Below are positions 6,801 to 14,735 of a stretch of 18,034 nucleotides of DNA, one piece after another. A model generated the notes under the pieces. It did not search any database, had not been told where the DNA came from, and was given only the letters and a program-made list of their open reading frames with translations. Both the position numbers and the translations under genes were made by a program. Each line of letters opens with the position of its first letter. The stretch's first letter is position 1. Source of the DNA: Rickettsiales bacterium (GTDB lineage: Bacteria; Pseudomonadota; Alphaproteobacteria; Rs-D84); NCBI GenBank assembly GCA_031278055.1, contig JAITLD010000051.1, positions 1 to 18,034 of the forward strand, read 5' to 3'.

Positions 6801-7316
6801 ATGAGAAGATTGCTTCAAATCATCGTAATGACGGGCTTAGTGCTGATGACTTTAACATCAGCATACGCCTTAAAGCTCTGCCAATTGGAATGGCAGGACG
6901 CATGGAAAAACGCATCCGGAACATTGCAGAATGCCAGATATTCATACAGTAGAAGCAATTACGAGTATAACGGAACAAACAACAATGCGGGCGGACTAGG
7001 AACATGGGCAGTTACGTCAGACGAGGGATCAACAGGAGTATATCATACAGTAAGCGGAACATCATTTTGTGGAAACACAACTAGTGGAACATATACCAAT
7101 GGCGCCCCAAGTTGTAGCGTAACAGGGACAAACAATGTAAACTGTTGGTGTAGAATGACGAGCCCAAACCTTGGCGGTTCTTGGGTGTTCTTGTACGCCG
7201 ATTCGGCGGCGTTCAGTTGTGCGGGCAGCTGTGCGTACTATTGCGCGCACTGCGTCCAGGACGGCGCGAGCAACTCGTGCTCCCGCGCCGCGGTAATGGA
7301 ATTGCCAGAAACATGA
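6801..7316 (+). CDS. Secreted cysteine-rich protein of unknown function with CAxx-periodic C-terminus
   Basis: The product is 171 aa and I do not recognise a characterised family. A Sec signal peptide is clear: MRRLLQ, hydrophobic 7-20, likely cleavage after AYA (21-23). The mature part is rich in N, S, T, G and Y and has ten cysteines (27, 90, 105, 115, 117, 140, 144, 148, 151, 160), fit for disulphides outside the cytoplasm. The C-terminal segment starts at NCWCRMTSP and GGSWVF (125-130) and contains C-A-x-x three times (140-151). The strong Shine-Dalgarno GGAGGA (6790-6795) is 5 nt from the ATG. About 105 nt at the 3' end (7188-7292) are roughly 67% GC, whereas the middle of the gene is about 43%. 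Codons at the x positions all end in C or T, as expected if AAY codons were diversified. It sits alone between housekeeping genes and looks accessory. Confidence 0.8.
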   Translation: MRRLLQIIVMTGLVLMTLTSAYALKLCQLEWQDAWKNASGTLQNARYSYSRSNYEYNGTNNNAGGLGTWAVTSDEGSTGVYHTVSGTSFCGNTTSGTYTNGAPSCSVTGTNNVNCWCRMTSPNLGGSWVFLYADSAAFSCAGSCAYYCAHCVQDGASNSCSRAAVMELPET

Positions 7317-7343
7317 GAGTTCAAAGTTACGAGTTATGAGTTA
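7317..7343 (+). repeat. Copy B of the GAGTT-type intergenic repeat
   Basis: It begins directly after the TGA of the cysteine-rich gene. GAGTTCAAAGTTA then CGAGTTATGAGTT matches, with few changes, the reverse complement of 11339-11371. Shorter related words lie at 7391-7404 (CTGAACTCTGAACT) and 7504-7514 (AACTCTGAACT). The rest of the 7317-7526 gap shows no gene. Confidence 0.55.
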
Positions 7344-7416
7344 AAAAAATTATCAATTATTAATTATAAATCTAATTAGGCACTGCTATTCTGAACTCTG
7401 AACTTTTCAGGCCCTG

Positions 7417-7459
7417 TTCCCGCCTGCGCGGGAATGACAAACAACTTCGTTGTTTGTCA
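7417..7459. repeat. Two abutting perfect hairpins (REP/MITE-like)
   Basis: First hairpin: TTCCCGC (7417-7423), CTGC loop, GCGGGAA (7428-7434). The second starts on the next base: TGACAAACAAC (7435-7445), TTC loop, GTTGTTTGTCA (7449-7459), an 11-bp perfect stem. A run of eight A follows on the plus strand, so neither direction gives a classic stem-then-T terminator in the expected place. The element lies between the convergent cysteine-rich gene and dnaG. It resembles short palindromic repeats of the REP or dRS3 kind, but no second copy is in the window. Confidence 0.6.
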
Positions 7460-7526
7460 AAAAAAACGCTACCCAGTTTTGTTCTACACACTTTTTTACA
7501 AAAAACTCTGAACTCCCCCGCAGGGT

Positions 7527-9047
7527 TTAGTTCCATAAATCCAAAATTTCATCTTTGATTTTTTGGATTCGTTCGGCTGGCGCATGTTCGGCCGCAAGGT
7601 TTTCAAGGCGTTTATTCAACTCGATTTCGCGGATGATTTTTTGCGCCGTCTCGCGCGTCATCCTTGAATCGCAAGGTTCAGAGGAATCCGCGACGCCTAA
7701 GAGTTCGAAATTCTGTTCGTAAAGGTCGGGAAATTTTATCCGGATTTCGGCAATCAACCGCGCCTGTCTGGCGGACGGGTCGGGCGTTTTCATTTCGGGA
7801 ACAATCACATGCCGGTATTTGTTCCAACTATCCCATTCCCTGGACTTCAATGTCGTCAGCATTTCATTTCTTAAAAACAAATCCGGAATTTTCTCATATT
7901 CTAAGCGAATCCATCTGCCGGCCTGAACACGTCCGCTTTCGGTTAGAATCGCAAAAGTTTTGTTCGCCAATTCCCAAACAAAATTTGGCAAAAGTTTTGC
8001 CGAATTGATTATTTCGTTCATGTCGCCGCCCTTGGACAAAACCTCGTCCGGGTCTTTTTTGTCCGGCATAAAGGCGAATTTTATCACCATTTCAGATTTA
8101 AGCAGCGGGAAAATCAGACCCGCCGCGCGGGCCGCCGCTTTCTGCCCCGCCGTATCGCCATCAAAGCAAAAAACCAGTTCTTTTGCATATTTTAACAGGA
8201 TTTCAATATGCTCCGTCGTCAACGCCGTGCCGAGCGGGGCGATCGTTTCTCCGAATCCATGCATCTGCATTTGAATGCAGTCGATTTGTCCCTCCACAAT
8301 AATCGCGCGCCGCTTTTGGCGGATTTCGGGAATCGCAAAATGTATCCCGAATAAAGTCCGCCTTTTTGCAAAAAATTCCGTTTCCGCAATGTTTATATAT
8401 TTCGGTTCGCTGCCGTCAAGAGAACGGCCAGAGAACGCCACAACATTTCCCCTGATATTGATTATCGGAAACATCAATCGGCCCCTGAAAAAATCATAAT
8501 CGGCGCCGCCGTGCTGGCTGTGGCGCGTCAAGCCGGCAGTAATGCCGGACGAACCGAACATCTGCGCGATGATATTGTTTTTCGGCGCATAGCCGAGCTT
8601 GTATCTTTCTATTACGTCCGGCCCCAGGCCGCGTTTTTTCAAATATTCCTCCGCCGGACTGCCGGCCAATTTTTCGGCAAAAATATCGGCGGCGCGGCCA
8701 AGGATTTCGAAATACGATATCTCGCGCTTTTCTTCTTCGGGGTCTCGCGGTTTGAAATCCGGCATTTTGACGCCGACAATCGCGGCCAATTCGCGGACCG
8801 CGTCAATATAGCCGATATTGTTTTTCTTCATTAAAAAAGTTATGATATCGCCGCCCTCGCCGCAGCCAAAGCATTTGAAGATACCCATTTCCTCATTTAC
8901 CGAAAAAGACGGCGTTTTCTCGTTGTGAAACGGGCAACAGCCCCACCATTGCCGGCCTTTCAATTTCAAAGGCACACTGCGGCCGATGATATCGGCGATG
9001 GACGCGCGTTGTTTCAATTCCTCAACAAACGGTTTCAGCGATTCCAT
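7527..9047 (-). CDS. dnaG: DNA primase DnaG
   Basis: Makes RNA primers for replication at the fork. The 506-aa product is shorter than E. coli DnaG (581). The N-terminal zinc-binding CHC2 domain has C38, H41, C59 and C62 (CPFHNEKTPSF and CFGCGEGGD). The RNA-polymerase-like core contains FFRGRLMFPI (187-196). The Toprim domain shows VEGQID (251-256, E252) and FDGDTAG (295-301, D296/D298); the common YMD after VEG is here QID. The C-terminal 140 or so residues, where DnaB binds, are reduced. The start overlaps the topA 3' end by 13 nt and has no clear Shine-Dalgarno, so translation is probably coupled to topA. Confidence 0.96.
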   Translation of the reverse strand: MESLKPFVEELKQRASIADIIGRSVPLKLKGRQWWGCCPFHNEKTPSFSVNEEMGIFKCFGCGEGGDIITFLMKKNNIGYIDAVRELAAIVGVKMPDFKPRDPEEEKREISYFEILGRAADIFAEKLAGSPAEEYLKKRGLGPDVIERYKLGYAPKNNIIAQMFGSSGITAGLTRHSQHGGADYDFFRGRLMFPIINIRGNVVAFSGRSLDGSEPKYINIAETEFFAKRRTLFGIHFAIPEIRQKRRAIIVEGQIDCIQMQMHGFGETIAPLGTALTTEHIEILLKYAKELVFCFDGDTAGQKAAARAAGLIFPLLKSEMVIKFAFMPDKKDPDEVLSKGGDMNEIINSAKLLPNFVWELANKTFAILTESGRVQAGRWIRLEYEKIPDLFLRNEMLTTLKSREWDSWNKYRHVIVPEMKTPDPSARQARLIAEIRIKFPDLYEQNFELLGVADSSEPCDSRMTRETAQKIIREIELNKRLENLAAEHAPAERIQKIKDEILDLWN

Positions 9048-11266
9048 TTTTTTCTGAACGGCGCGGTTTTTTTGTTATTTATCAAATCCGCGGCCGTCTC
9101 CAAATCCGGCTGTTCTTTCACGCCGACATTCACTTTATTGCTGGAAATATAGGGTCCGTATCTTCCGGTCGGATAAAAGAATATATCCGAATCCGTTTTT
9201 GGATTTTTGCCGATTAAAACCGGCTCGGCTTTCTTTCCGACGCCGTCCAAAAGGTCGCGCGCGATTTGCCGCGTTATTGTTTCGGCGCTGTATTTTTTAG
9301 CCGACGCGTTTTTGGTTCCGTCGGACACATAGGGGCCGAAGCGCCCGACCTTGAAAACAAGGCCGTCGCCAAGGTCTATGTCCGGCTTCTCATCCTTTGT
9401 TTCCGCGGACTTGACGTTTTTGATATATTTGCATTCGGGATAGTTTTTGCAGCTTAAAAACGCCCCGAATTTTCCCTGGCGCAATGCGAGCCCGCCGCCG
9501 CATTCGGGACATTTGTTTTCGCCGTCCTTGAATATATGCGTCGCCAAATCGGAATTCAATTTATCCCAAATGTCTTTTATCGGAACGTCCTTGGCGCTTT
9601 CGACCCATTTCGCGAACGGCGCCCAAAATCCGCCAAGAATTTTCAGTTTCTCCGCCTGACCGTCCGCGATGTCGTCCAGCGCATTTTCTGTTTTTGCGGT
9701 GAAATCCACCTGAATCAGCTGATTGAAATAATCGGCCAGAAACGCCGATACCAGCCACCCGCCCATCGTCGGAATAAACCGCCTCGATTTGTCCAGCTCC
9801 GCATAGTTGCGGTCGACTATTGTCGACATGATTGAAGCATAGGTTGACGGCCTGCCTATTCCCAGCTCTTCAAGTTTTTTGACCAGGGACGCCTCGGTAA
9901 AGCGCGGCGGCGGCATTGTGAAGTGTTGCTCTGGAACAAGTTTTGACACGTCGATTGAATCGCCGACGGCAAGCTCGGGAAGCCTCGCGTCCTTCTCTTC
10001 GTCCTCGTCGTCCTTTGTTTCGTTATAAACTTTCAAAAAGCCGTCGAAAACCATCGTTTGCCCGGTCGCATGAAACGCGGCTTCGTTTTTTTCCAAATCG
10101 ACCGCGACCGAATCAAAAACCGCGTTCGACATCTGCGACGCCAAAGCGCGCTTCCAGATTAAATCATAAAGTTTTTTTCCGTCGGCCTCGTCGACATCGG
10201 CCGCGACGTCAAAGCGGGTCGGGCGGATTGCCTCGTGCGCCTCTTGCGCGTTTTTTTGTTTTTTCGCATAAACATTCGGACTTGACGGAATATAGGAATC
10301 GCCCCAGTCCTTGGAAATCAAGGTTCGGATGTCATTTATCGCATCCGCCGACAGATTGGTCGAATCGGTTCGCATGTAGGTTATAAACCCTTGTTCGTAT
10401 AAATGCTGCGCCGCAGCCATCGTGCGCTTTGACGAGAAATGAAGCTTTCTCGCGGCCTCTTGCTGCAATGTGCTGGTTGTAAACGGGGCGTAGGGCCTGC
10501 GCTGGGTCTGCTTTTTTTCGACATTCGCCACGCGCGCGGAAAACGGCGCGTTCAAGGCGGCCAATATTTCATCCGAGGTCTTTTTATTCCCAATGCTCAT
10601 CTTTTCTATTTTTTTACCGTCGAATTTGGAAAGACGCGCCATGAATCCGGCGTTTGGTATTCCGGATTTCGCGCATTCGGCGTCAATGGACCAATATTCC
10701 TCCGCCTTAAATTTCTCGATTTCTTTTTCGCGCTCGACAACCAGCCAGACGGCGACGGATTGAACGCGGCCCGCCGACTTACCGATTGATTTGCGCCATA
10801 AAACCGGCGACAGGCTGAATCCAATCAGATAATCCAGCGCGCGCCTGACCAGATACGCGTCGACAAGATTCTGGTCTATTCCGCGCGGATTTTTCAATTC
10901 CGACAAAATCGCGTTTTTCGTAATTTCATGAAACGCGACGCGAAAGACTTTTTTATCGGCAAGCATTCCTTTTTGAATCAGAATTTCCAGAATATGCCAC
11001 GCGATGGCCTCTCCCTCGCGGTCGGGGTCGGACGCCAGATAAACTTCGTCCGCTTTTTCGACCAAATCTGTGATTTGTTTGATGACTTTCTCTTTTCCCG
11101 GCATGATTTGCCAGTTCGGCGCGAAATCATTTTCTACATCAATGCTGCCGTTTTCCGGAACCAAATCGCGGACATGCCCGACGCTGGCGACGACGCGCCA
11201 ATCCTTGCCGAGGTATTTTTCAATCGTTTTCGCCTTTGCCGGAGATTCAACAATCATCAGCTTCAT
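9035..11266 (-). CDS. topA: DNA topoisomerase I (type IA)
   Basis: Relaxes negative supercoils by single-strand passage through a 5'-phosphotyrosine link. The 743-aa product starts with the Toprim motif MIVESPAKAKT (E7), followed by SDPDREGEAIAWH with D80, D82 and E84. The catalytic tyrosine is Y297 in FITYMRTDST. GIGRPSTYASIMSTI (469-483) is a family block. The tail has one four-cysteine zinc ribbon (C586, C589, C606, C612) and two degenerate Topo C-terminal repeats containing KVGRFGPYVSDG and PTGRYGPYISS. It is shorter than many alphaproteobacterial TopA proteins (over 800 aa), with loss in the tail. GAGGAG (11275-11280) lies 8 nt before the ATG. It leads the topA-dnaG pair. Confidence 0.97.
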   Translation of the reverse strand: MKLMIVESPAKAKTIEKYLGKDWRVVASVGHVRDLVPENGSIDVENDFAPNWQIMPGKEKVIKQITDLVEKADEVYLASDPDREGEAIAWHILEILIQKGMLADKKVFRVAFHEITKNAILSELKNPRGIDQNLVDAYLVRRALDYLIGFSLSPVLWRKSIGKSAGRVQSVAVWLVVEREKEIEKFKAEEYWSIDAECAKSGIPNAGFMARLSKFDGKKIEKMSIGNKKTSDEILAALNAPFSARVANVEKKQTQRRPYAPFTTSTLQQEAARKLHFSSKRTMAAAQHLYEQGFITYMRTDSTNLSADAINDIRTLISKDWGDSYIPSSPNVYAKKQKNAQEAHEAIRPTRFDVAADVDEADGKKLYDLIWKRALASQMSNAVFDSVAVDLEKNEAAFHATGQTMVFDGFLKVYNETKDDEDEEKDARLPELAVGDSIDVSKLVPEQHFTMPPPRFTEASLVKKLEELGIGRPSTYASIMSTIVDRNYAELDKSRRFIPTMGGWLVSAFLADYFNQLIQVDFTAKTENALDDIADGQAEKLKILGGFWAPFAKWVESAKDVPIKDIWDKLNSDLATHIFKDGENKCPECGGGLALRQGKFGAFLSCKNYPECKYIKNVKSAETKDEKPDIDLGDGLVFKVGRFGPYVSDGTKNASAKKYSAETITRQIARDLLDGVGKKAEPVLIGKNPKTDSDIFFYPTGRYGPYISSNKVNVGVKEQPDLETAADLINNKKTAPFRKKWNR

Positions 11267-11373
11267 AACAAATTCTCCTCACGCAAGTTCAATTAATGGT
11301 TAAGAATAAAAAGTTCGCGCTTCGCGCTCGCTTTATTTAACTCTGAATTCATAACTCTTAACTTTGAACTGAT
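11267..11373 (-). repeat. mrdB-topA spacer with inverted copy C of the GAGTT-type repeat
   Basis: No gene is seen in this gap. Positions 11339-11371 read on the minus strand give AGTTCAAAGTTAAGAGTTAT followed by GAATTCAGAGTT, the best-preserved copy of the repeat. A small hairpin GCGC-GAA-GCGC (minus strand, 11327-11317) followed by GAACTTTTTA could be a weak terminator for the upstream cell-shape operon. The topA ribosome site lies at 11275-11280. Confidence 0.5.
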
Positions 11374-12525
11374 TTAACCACCTTTTGCCGATAATTGCAA
11401 ATCTCTATGAACCCAGCAATTTTGAACCAGTCCGAAACCGAATAAAAGCGATAACAGCGCGCTTCCCCCGAACGAAAACAGAGGCAATGGAACGCCCACT
11501 GTCGGCAATAACCCCATATTCATACCTATGTTTATGAAATAATACGAAAACCAGTTTATCATGAATCCGGAAATTGTCAGCTGGGCATATCGCGACCGGC
11601 ACAATTTCGACATTCTGTATAAAATTATAGTAATCGAAAGAAACAGGCTTAAAAGAACTAGCGCGCCGAAAAAACCCAACTCCTCGCCAACCATCGTCCA
11701 GATAAAATCGGTTTGTTTTTCAGGCAGAAACTGGTTTTGTCCTTGCGTGCCTTGAATATAACCCTTGCCGGTCAGGCCGCCGCTGCCGAATGCGATTTTC
11801 GCCTGCGTAATCTGGTATCCCCGGCCTTTGACATCGTATTCCGGATTTATAAAGGTTATTATCCGCGCGCGCTGATAATCGTGCATTACCGTGTGCCAAA
11901 TCACGGGCGCGGCCAGAATCGCCAAAATAGCACCCAGCATAAACCAGCTTCTATTCATTCCGACAATATAGAACATTCCGGCGATAATCAACATCAATGT
12001 CAAACCTGTTCCCAAATCAGGCTGAATCACTATGAATGTAAACGGAATCAGAAACAAAATCGCCGGAATGATGTAATTTTTAATCTGGCCGATTTGTCCG
12101 GAATTATACCACGCGAAATATCGCGCAAGAACCATTATCAATGCTATCTTTATAAACTCGGACGGCTGAATCGTAAATAAACCCAAATGCAGCCATCTTT
12201 GCGCGCCCATTCCCGTATGCCCAACGAAAAACACCAACACCACCAGAAGAAGCGCGAATCCGTAATAAAAATATGCGAATTTTATCCAGAATTTTATATT
12301 CGATAAGGCAACTATGAAAAACACGCACCCCCCAAGAAGTATTCTAAACAATTGCGGAACGGCATACGGTTGCCACAGGCCGCCTCCGGCCGAATATAGC
12401 ATAAGAAGTGAATAACATAGAATTGCGGCAATCAAAGCCAGAAGAGGAAACGAGATTCGTGAAAAACGTTCGCCCAGCGACATGTTCTCGCTGCGCGCGG
12501 TTCTAACCGTCTTGTATTTCAACAT
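11374..12525 (-). CDS. mrdB: Rod-shape SEDS glycosyltransferase RodA
   Basis: Integral-membrane peptidoglycan polymerase that works with PBP2 in the elongasome. The 383-aa product has about ten membrane segments. Family motifs: QPSEFIKIALI (120-130), QPDLGTGL (168-175), GKGYIQGTQGQNQFLPE (253-269), D273 in TDFIWTMVGEELGFFG (the essential aspartate of RodA by family alignment), and GLLPTVGVPLPLFSFGGS near the end. The start at 12525 is favoured because AAGGAG lies 7 nt upstream on the minus strand; an internal ATG at 12483 has only a poor site. It overlaps mrdA by 23 nt. Confidence 0.96.
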   Translation of the reverse strand: MLKYKTVRTARSENMSLGERFSRISFPLLALIAAILCYSLLMLYSAGGGLWQPYAVPQLFRILLGGCVFFIVALSNIKFWIKFAYFYYGFALLLVVLVFFVGHTGMGAQRWLHLGLFTIQPSEFIKIALIMVLARYFAWYNSGQIGQIKNYIIPAILFLIPFTFIVIQPDLGTGLTLMLIIAGMFYIVGMNRSWFMLGAILAILAAPVIWHTVMHDYQRARIITFINPEYDVKGRGYQITQAKIAFGSGGLTGKGYIQGTQGQNQFLPEKQTDFIWTMVGEELGFFGALVLLSLFLSITIILYRMSKLCRSRYAQLTISGFMINWFSYYFINIGMNMGLLPTVGVPLPLFSFGGSALLSLLFGFGLVQNCWVHRDLQLSAKGG

Positions 12526-14278
12526 TCAATAACTCCTTCATAACGGCCGACGCCGCGCGCGCGACTATGGACGAGCCGCCCGCATGCTCGGCCACTACCG
12601 CGACGATATACTTCGGATTCGAGGCGGGCGCATAACCGACAAACAGACCATGATTGCGCAATTCCCACGGCAATTCGGAATCCTTGCGGATACCCGCGGC
12701 GCGTTCCTCTAATGAAATTCTGCGCACCTGGCTAGTTCCCGTTTTTCCGCCCATTGTTTTTCCATTAACATTTATATAACTTCCGGCCGCGGTTCCGCCT
12801 TTTTCCAAAACAGATTGCAGGCCTCGCGACAATTCGGATATATTTTGCGGCGCCAATCCGACGAATTCGCGGACGATTTTTTTATCATAGGTCAGGCGCG
12901 GCTTTACCCTGTAATTCGTTATCGCCGCGCCGAGCATTACCGCAAGCTGCATGCAGTTTGCAAGTACAAATCCCTGGCCAATCGCGGTTATAATCGTATC
13001 CCCATGAACCCATGGAACGCCTATATTCGCTTCTTTCCATTCGCGGGACGGAACTATTCCGGCTTTTTCAGATTCGTCGTAATTATCGAAACTTTTTTTC
13101 CCAAGCCCGAGTTTCTGCGCCATAGACGAAATCGCCTCTATTCCGATTTTCAGCGACATCTGATAAAAATATATGTCGCAACTGCGTTTCAAAGCGCCGA
13201 CCAAATCTGTGGGGCCATGCCCGCGCTTTTCCCAACAATGATAAAGGTGATTGCCGTATTTCCATTCGCCGCGACAGATGATTTTATCGGTCGGTTTGAG
13301 CGCGCCGGTTTCCAGCCCCGCCAACGCGACGACTATTTTGAATATTGACCCCGGGGGATACAGACCGTCCAAAACTTTATTCATAAACGGCTTCATAGGA
13401 TTGGCGTTAAGCTCATCTATATATTCCTCGCCATCCTCTAAACCAAATAAATCCGCATTAAAACTCGGAAGAGAGGCGATTGCGAAAACATCGCCTGTCT
13501 CCGCGTCCATCGCAACGCCGCAACCGGATTGCAGTTTATGCAATTCTTGTTCCAATTTTTCCTGAACTTCCTTGATAAGGGTCGTATTCAACGGCATGCC
13601 AGGCGTTGCCGGAAACCCCTGGTCGGGGTCTTCTCCGATAATTTTTCCTTCGGCGTTCGATATGTTTATTATCTGGCCGGCCTTGCCCATAAGGGGGGAA
13701 TTATACATCCGTTCGAGTCCGGACCTGCCTGTTTTGAAAAACGGAATCACGGAATCTTTTGGCTCGGACAAATATCCGATTGCGTGCGCGGCCATTTCGC
13801 CAAGCGGATAGCGGCGCGCATACCCTTGTTCTATATGAATTCCCGGAATATTCAATGCGGATAATTCCGCCATTTTTTGCCAATTCAATTTCTCGCGTAT
13901 AAGAATTGGTTGAAAATCCCTTTGTTTTTGGCGCTTATTTCTGATTCGGGCGAGATTTTTTTCGTTTAATCCCAAGCTTTTTGTCAAAAAATCCAACGCG
14001 CTGTCAAAATCGGCCAAATCTTTCGGAATAATATACAGTCGATATACTTGTTCGTCCCGCGCAAGCTCCACCTCTCCGCGCGCGTATATAATTCCGCGGC
14101 GCGGGATTTCAACCTTTACTCTGTAAATATTATTTTGCGAAAGTTTGCGGTATTTGTTCCTGTTGAAAATTTGCAGATGCAGCATTTGCAAAACCAACAT
14201 TGACGTCAAGACGCCGGCCCCAGTAATCATCAGCGCGGCGCGTCGGTCAAAAAGTATTTTTTGATAACTATCTATCAT
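12503..14278 (-). CDS. mrdA: Penicillin-binding protein 2 (elongation transpeptidase)
   Basis: Class B PBP that crosslinks peptidoglycan during rod elongation. The 591-aa product has one N-terminal membrane anchor (about 14-36), a dimerisation/pedestal domain with RRYPLGEMAAHAIGYL (155-170), and a transpeptidase domain. Active-site motifs: S311-IF-K314 in YPPGSIFKIVVA, S366-C-D368 in LKRSCDIYFYQ, and K512-T-G514 in MGGKTGTSQV. The start overlaps the end of mreD by 11 nt and the end overlaps mrdB by 23 nt. An AGGTGG sits 7 nt before the ATG. Order and overlaps match the conserved mreC-mreD-mrdA-mrdB cluster. Confidence 0.97.
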   Translation of the reverse strand: MIDSYQKILFDRRAALMITGAGVLTSMLVLQMLHLQIFNRNKYRKLSQNNIYRVKVEIPRRGIIYARGEVELARDEQVYRLYIIPKDLADFDSALDFLTKSLGLNEKNLARIRNKRQKQRDFQPILIREKLNWQKMAELSALNIPGIHIEQGYARRYPLGEMAAHAIGYLSEPKDSVIPFFKTGRSGLERMYNSPLMGKAGQIINISNAEGKIIGEDPDQGFPATPGMPLNTTLIKEVQEKLEQELHKLQSGCGVAMDAETGDVFAIASLPSFNADLFGLEDGEEYIDELNANPMKPFMNKVLDGLYPPGSIFKIVVALAGLETGALKPTDKIICRGEWKYGNHLYHCWEKRGHGPTDLVGALKRSCDIYFYQMSLKIGIEAISSMAQKLGLGKKSFDNYDESEKAGIVPSREWKEANIGVPWVHGDTIITAIGQGFVLANCMQLAVMLGAAITNYRVKPRLTYDKKIVREFVGLAPQNISELSRGLQSVLEKGGTAAGSYINVNGKTMGGKTGTSQVRRISLEERAAGIRKDSELPWELRNHGLFVGYAPASNPKYIVAVVAEHAGGSSIVARAASAVMKELLNVEIQDG

Positions 14279-14735
14279 TCTTCGCCCACCTGAACAAAGC
14301 CACGAATGGAAAATAAAGCATATACAGCCAAAGGCACAACCATATTATTCCGGCCAAAAATGAAAAGAAATTTCCGGCGCCGAAGATCGCATAAATAAAT
14401 AAAAAAAATGCCATCGCGCCCAAAAATAAATTGAATTTTTTGATATGAAATTTAGTTCTGTTTTCGGAATCCAATATACCGAACAAGTCGTTCAGCGTGT
14501 TGGTGATTAAAAATAACGACGAAAATAAAAATAAAGTATCGGCGTTGAAATCTATCAGAAAACAAATTAAAAAACCAAACCCGAGCCACCCTTTCGTCCG
14601 TTCGCAGAAAGCATAATAAAAAACTGGTATTATAGCCAGAATACCGAACGGATTAAACCGCGGATTGGACAGATACCACAGCATTATCGCTATACAGAAA
14701 GGAAAAATCTTTTCAATCGCGTTTCTCATTTTCAT
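14268..14735 (-). CDS. mreD: Rod-shape membrane protein MreD
   Basis: Small hydrophobic protein of the elongasome, about 155 aa, with five or so membrane segments visible as hydrophobic runs. Typical MreD words are SNPRFNPFGILAIIPVFYYAFCE and GFGFLICFLIDFNADTLFLFSS, the latter carrying the buried aspartates of the family. The frame is open to a TTG at 14765, but an ATG at 14735 (MKMRNAIEK), or the next ATG at 14729, is more likely. Neither has a strong ribosome site, and both lie inside the mreC end, so coupling is likely. Sequence conservation in MreD is low; the assignment rests on topology plus position between mreC and mrdA. Confidence 0.88.
   Translation of the reverse strand: MKMRNAIEKIFPFCIAIMLWYLSNPRFNPFGILAIIPVFYYAFCERTKGWLGFGFLICFLIDFNADTLFLFSSLFLITNTLNDLFGILDSENRTKFHIKKFNLFLGAMAFFLFIYAIFGAGNFFSFLAGIIWLCLWLYMLYFPFVALFRWAKNDR

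Noticed and set aside
7417..7459. CRISPR repeat or rho-independent terminator
   Set aside because: No regular repeat-spacer array exists, and no T run follows either stem in the transcribed direction.
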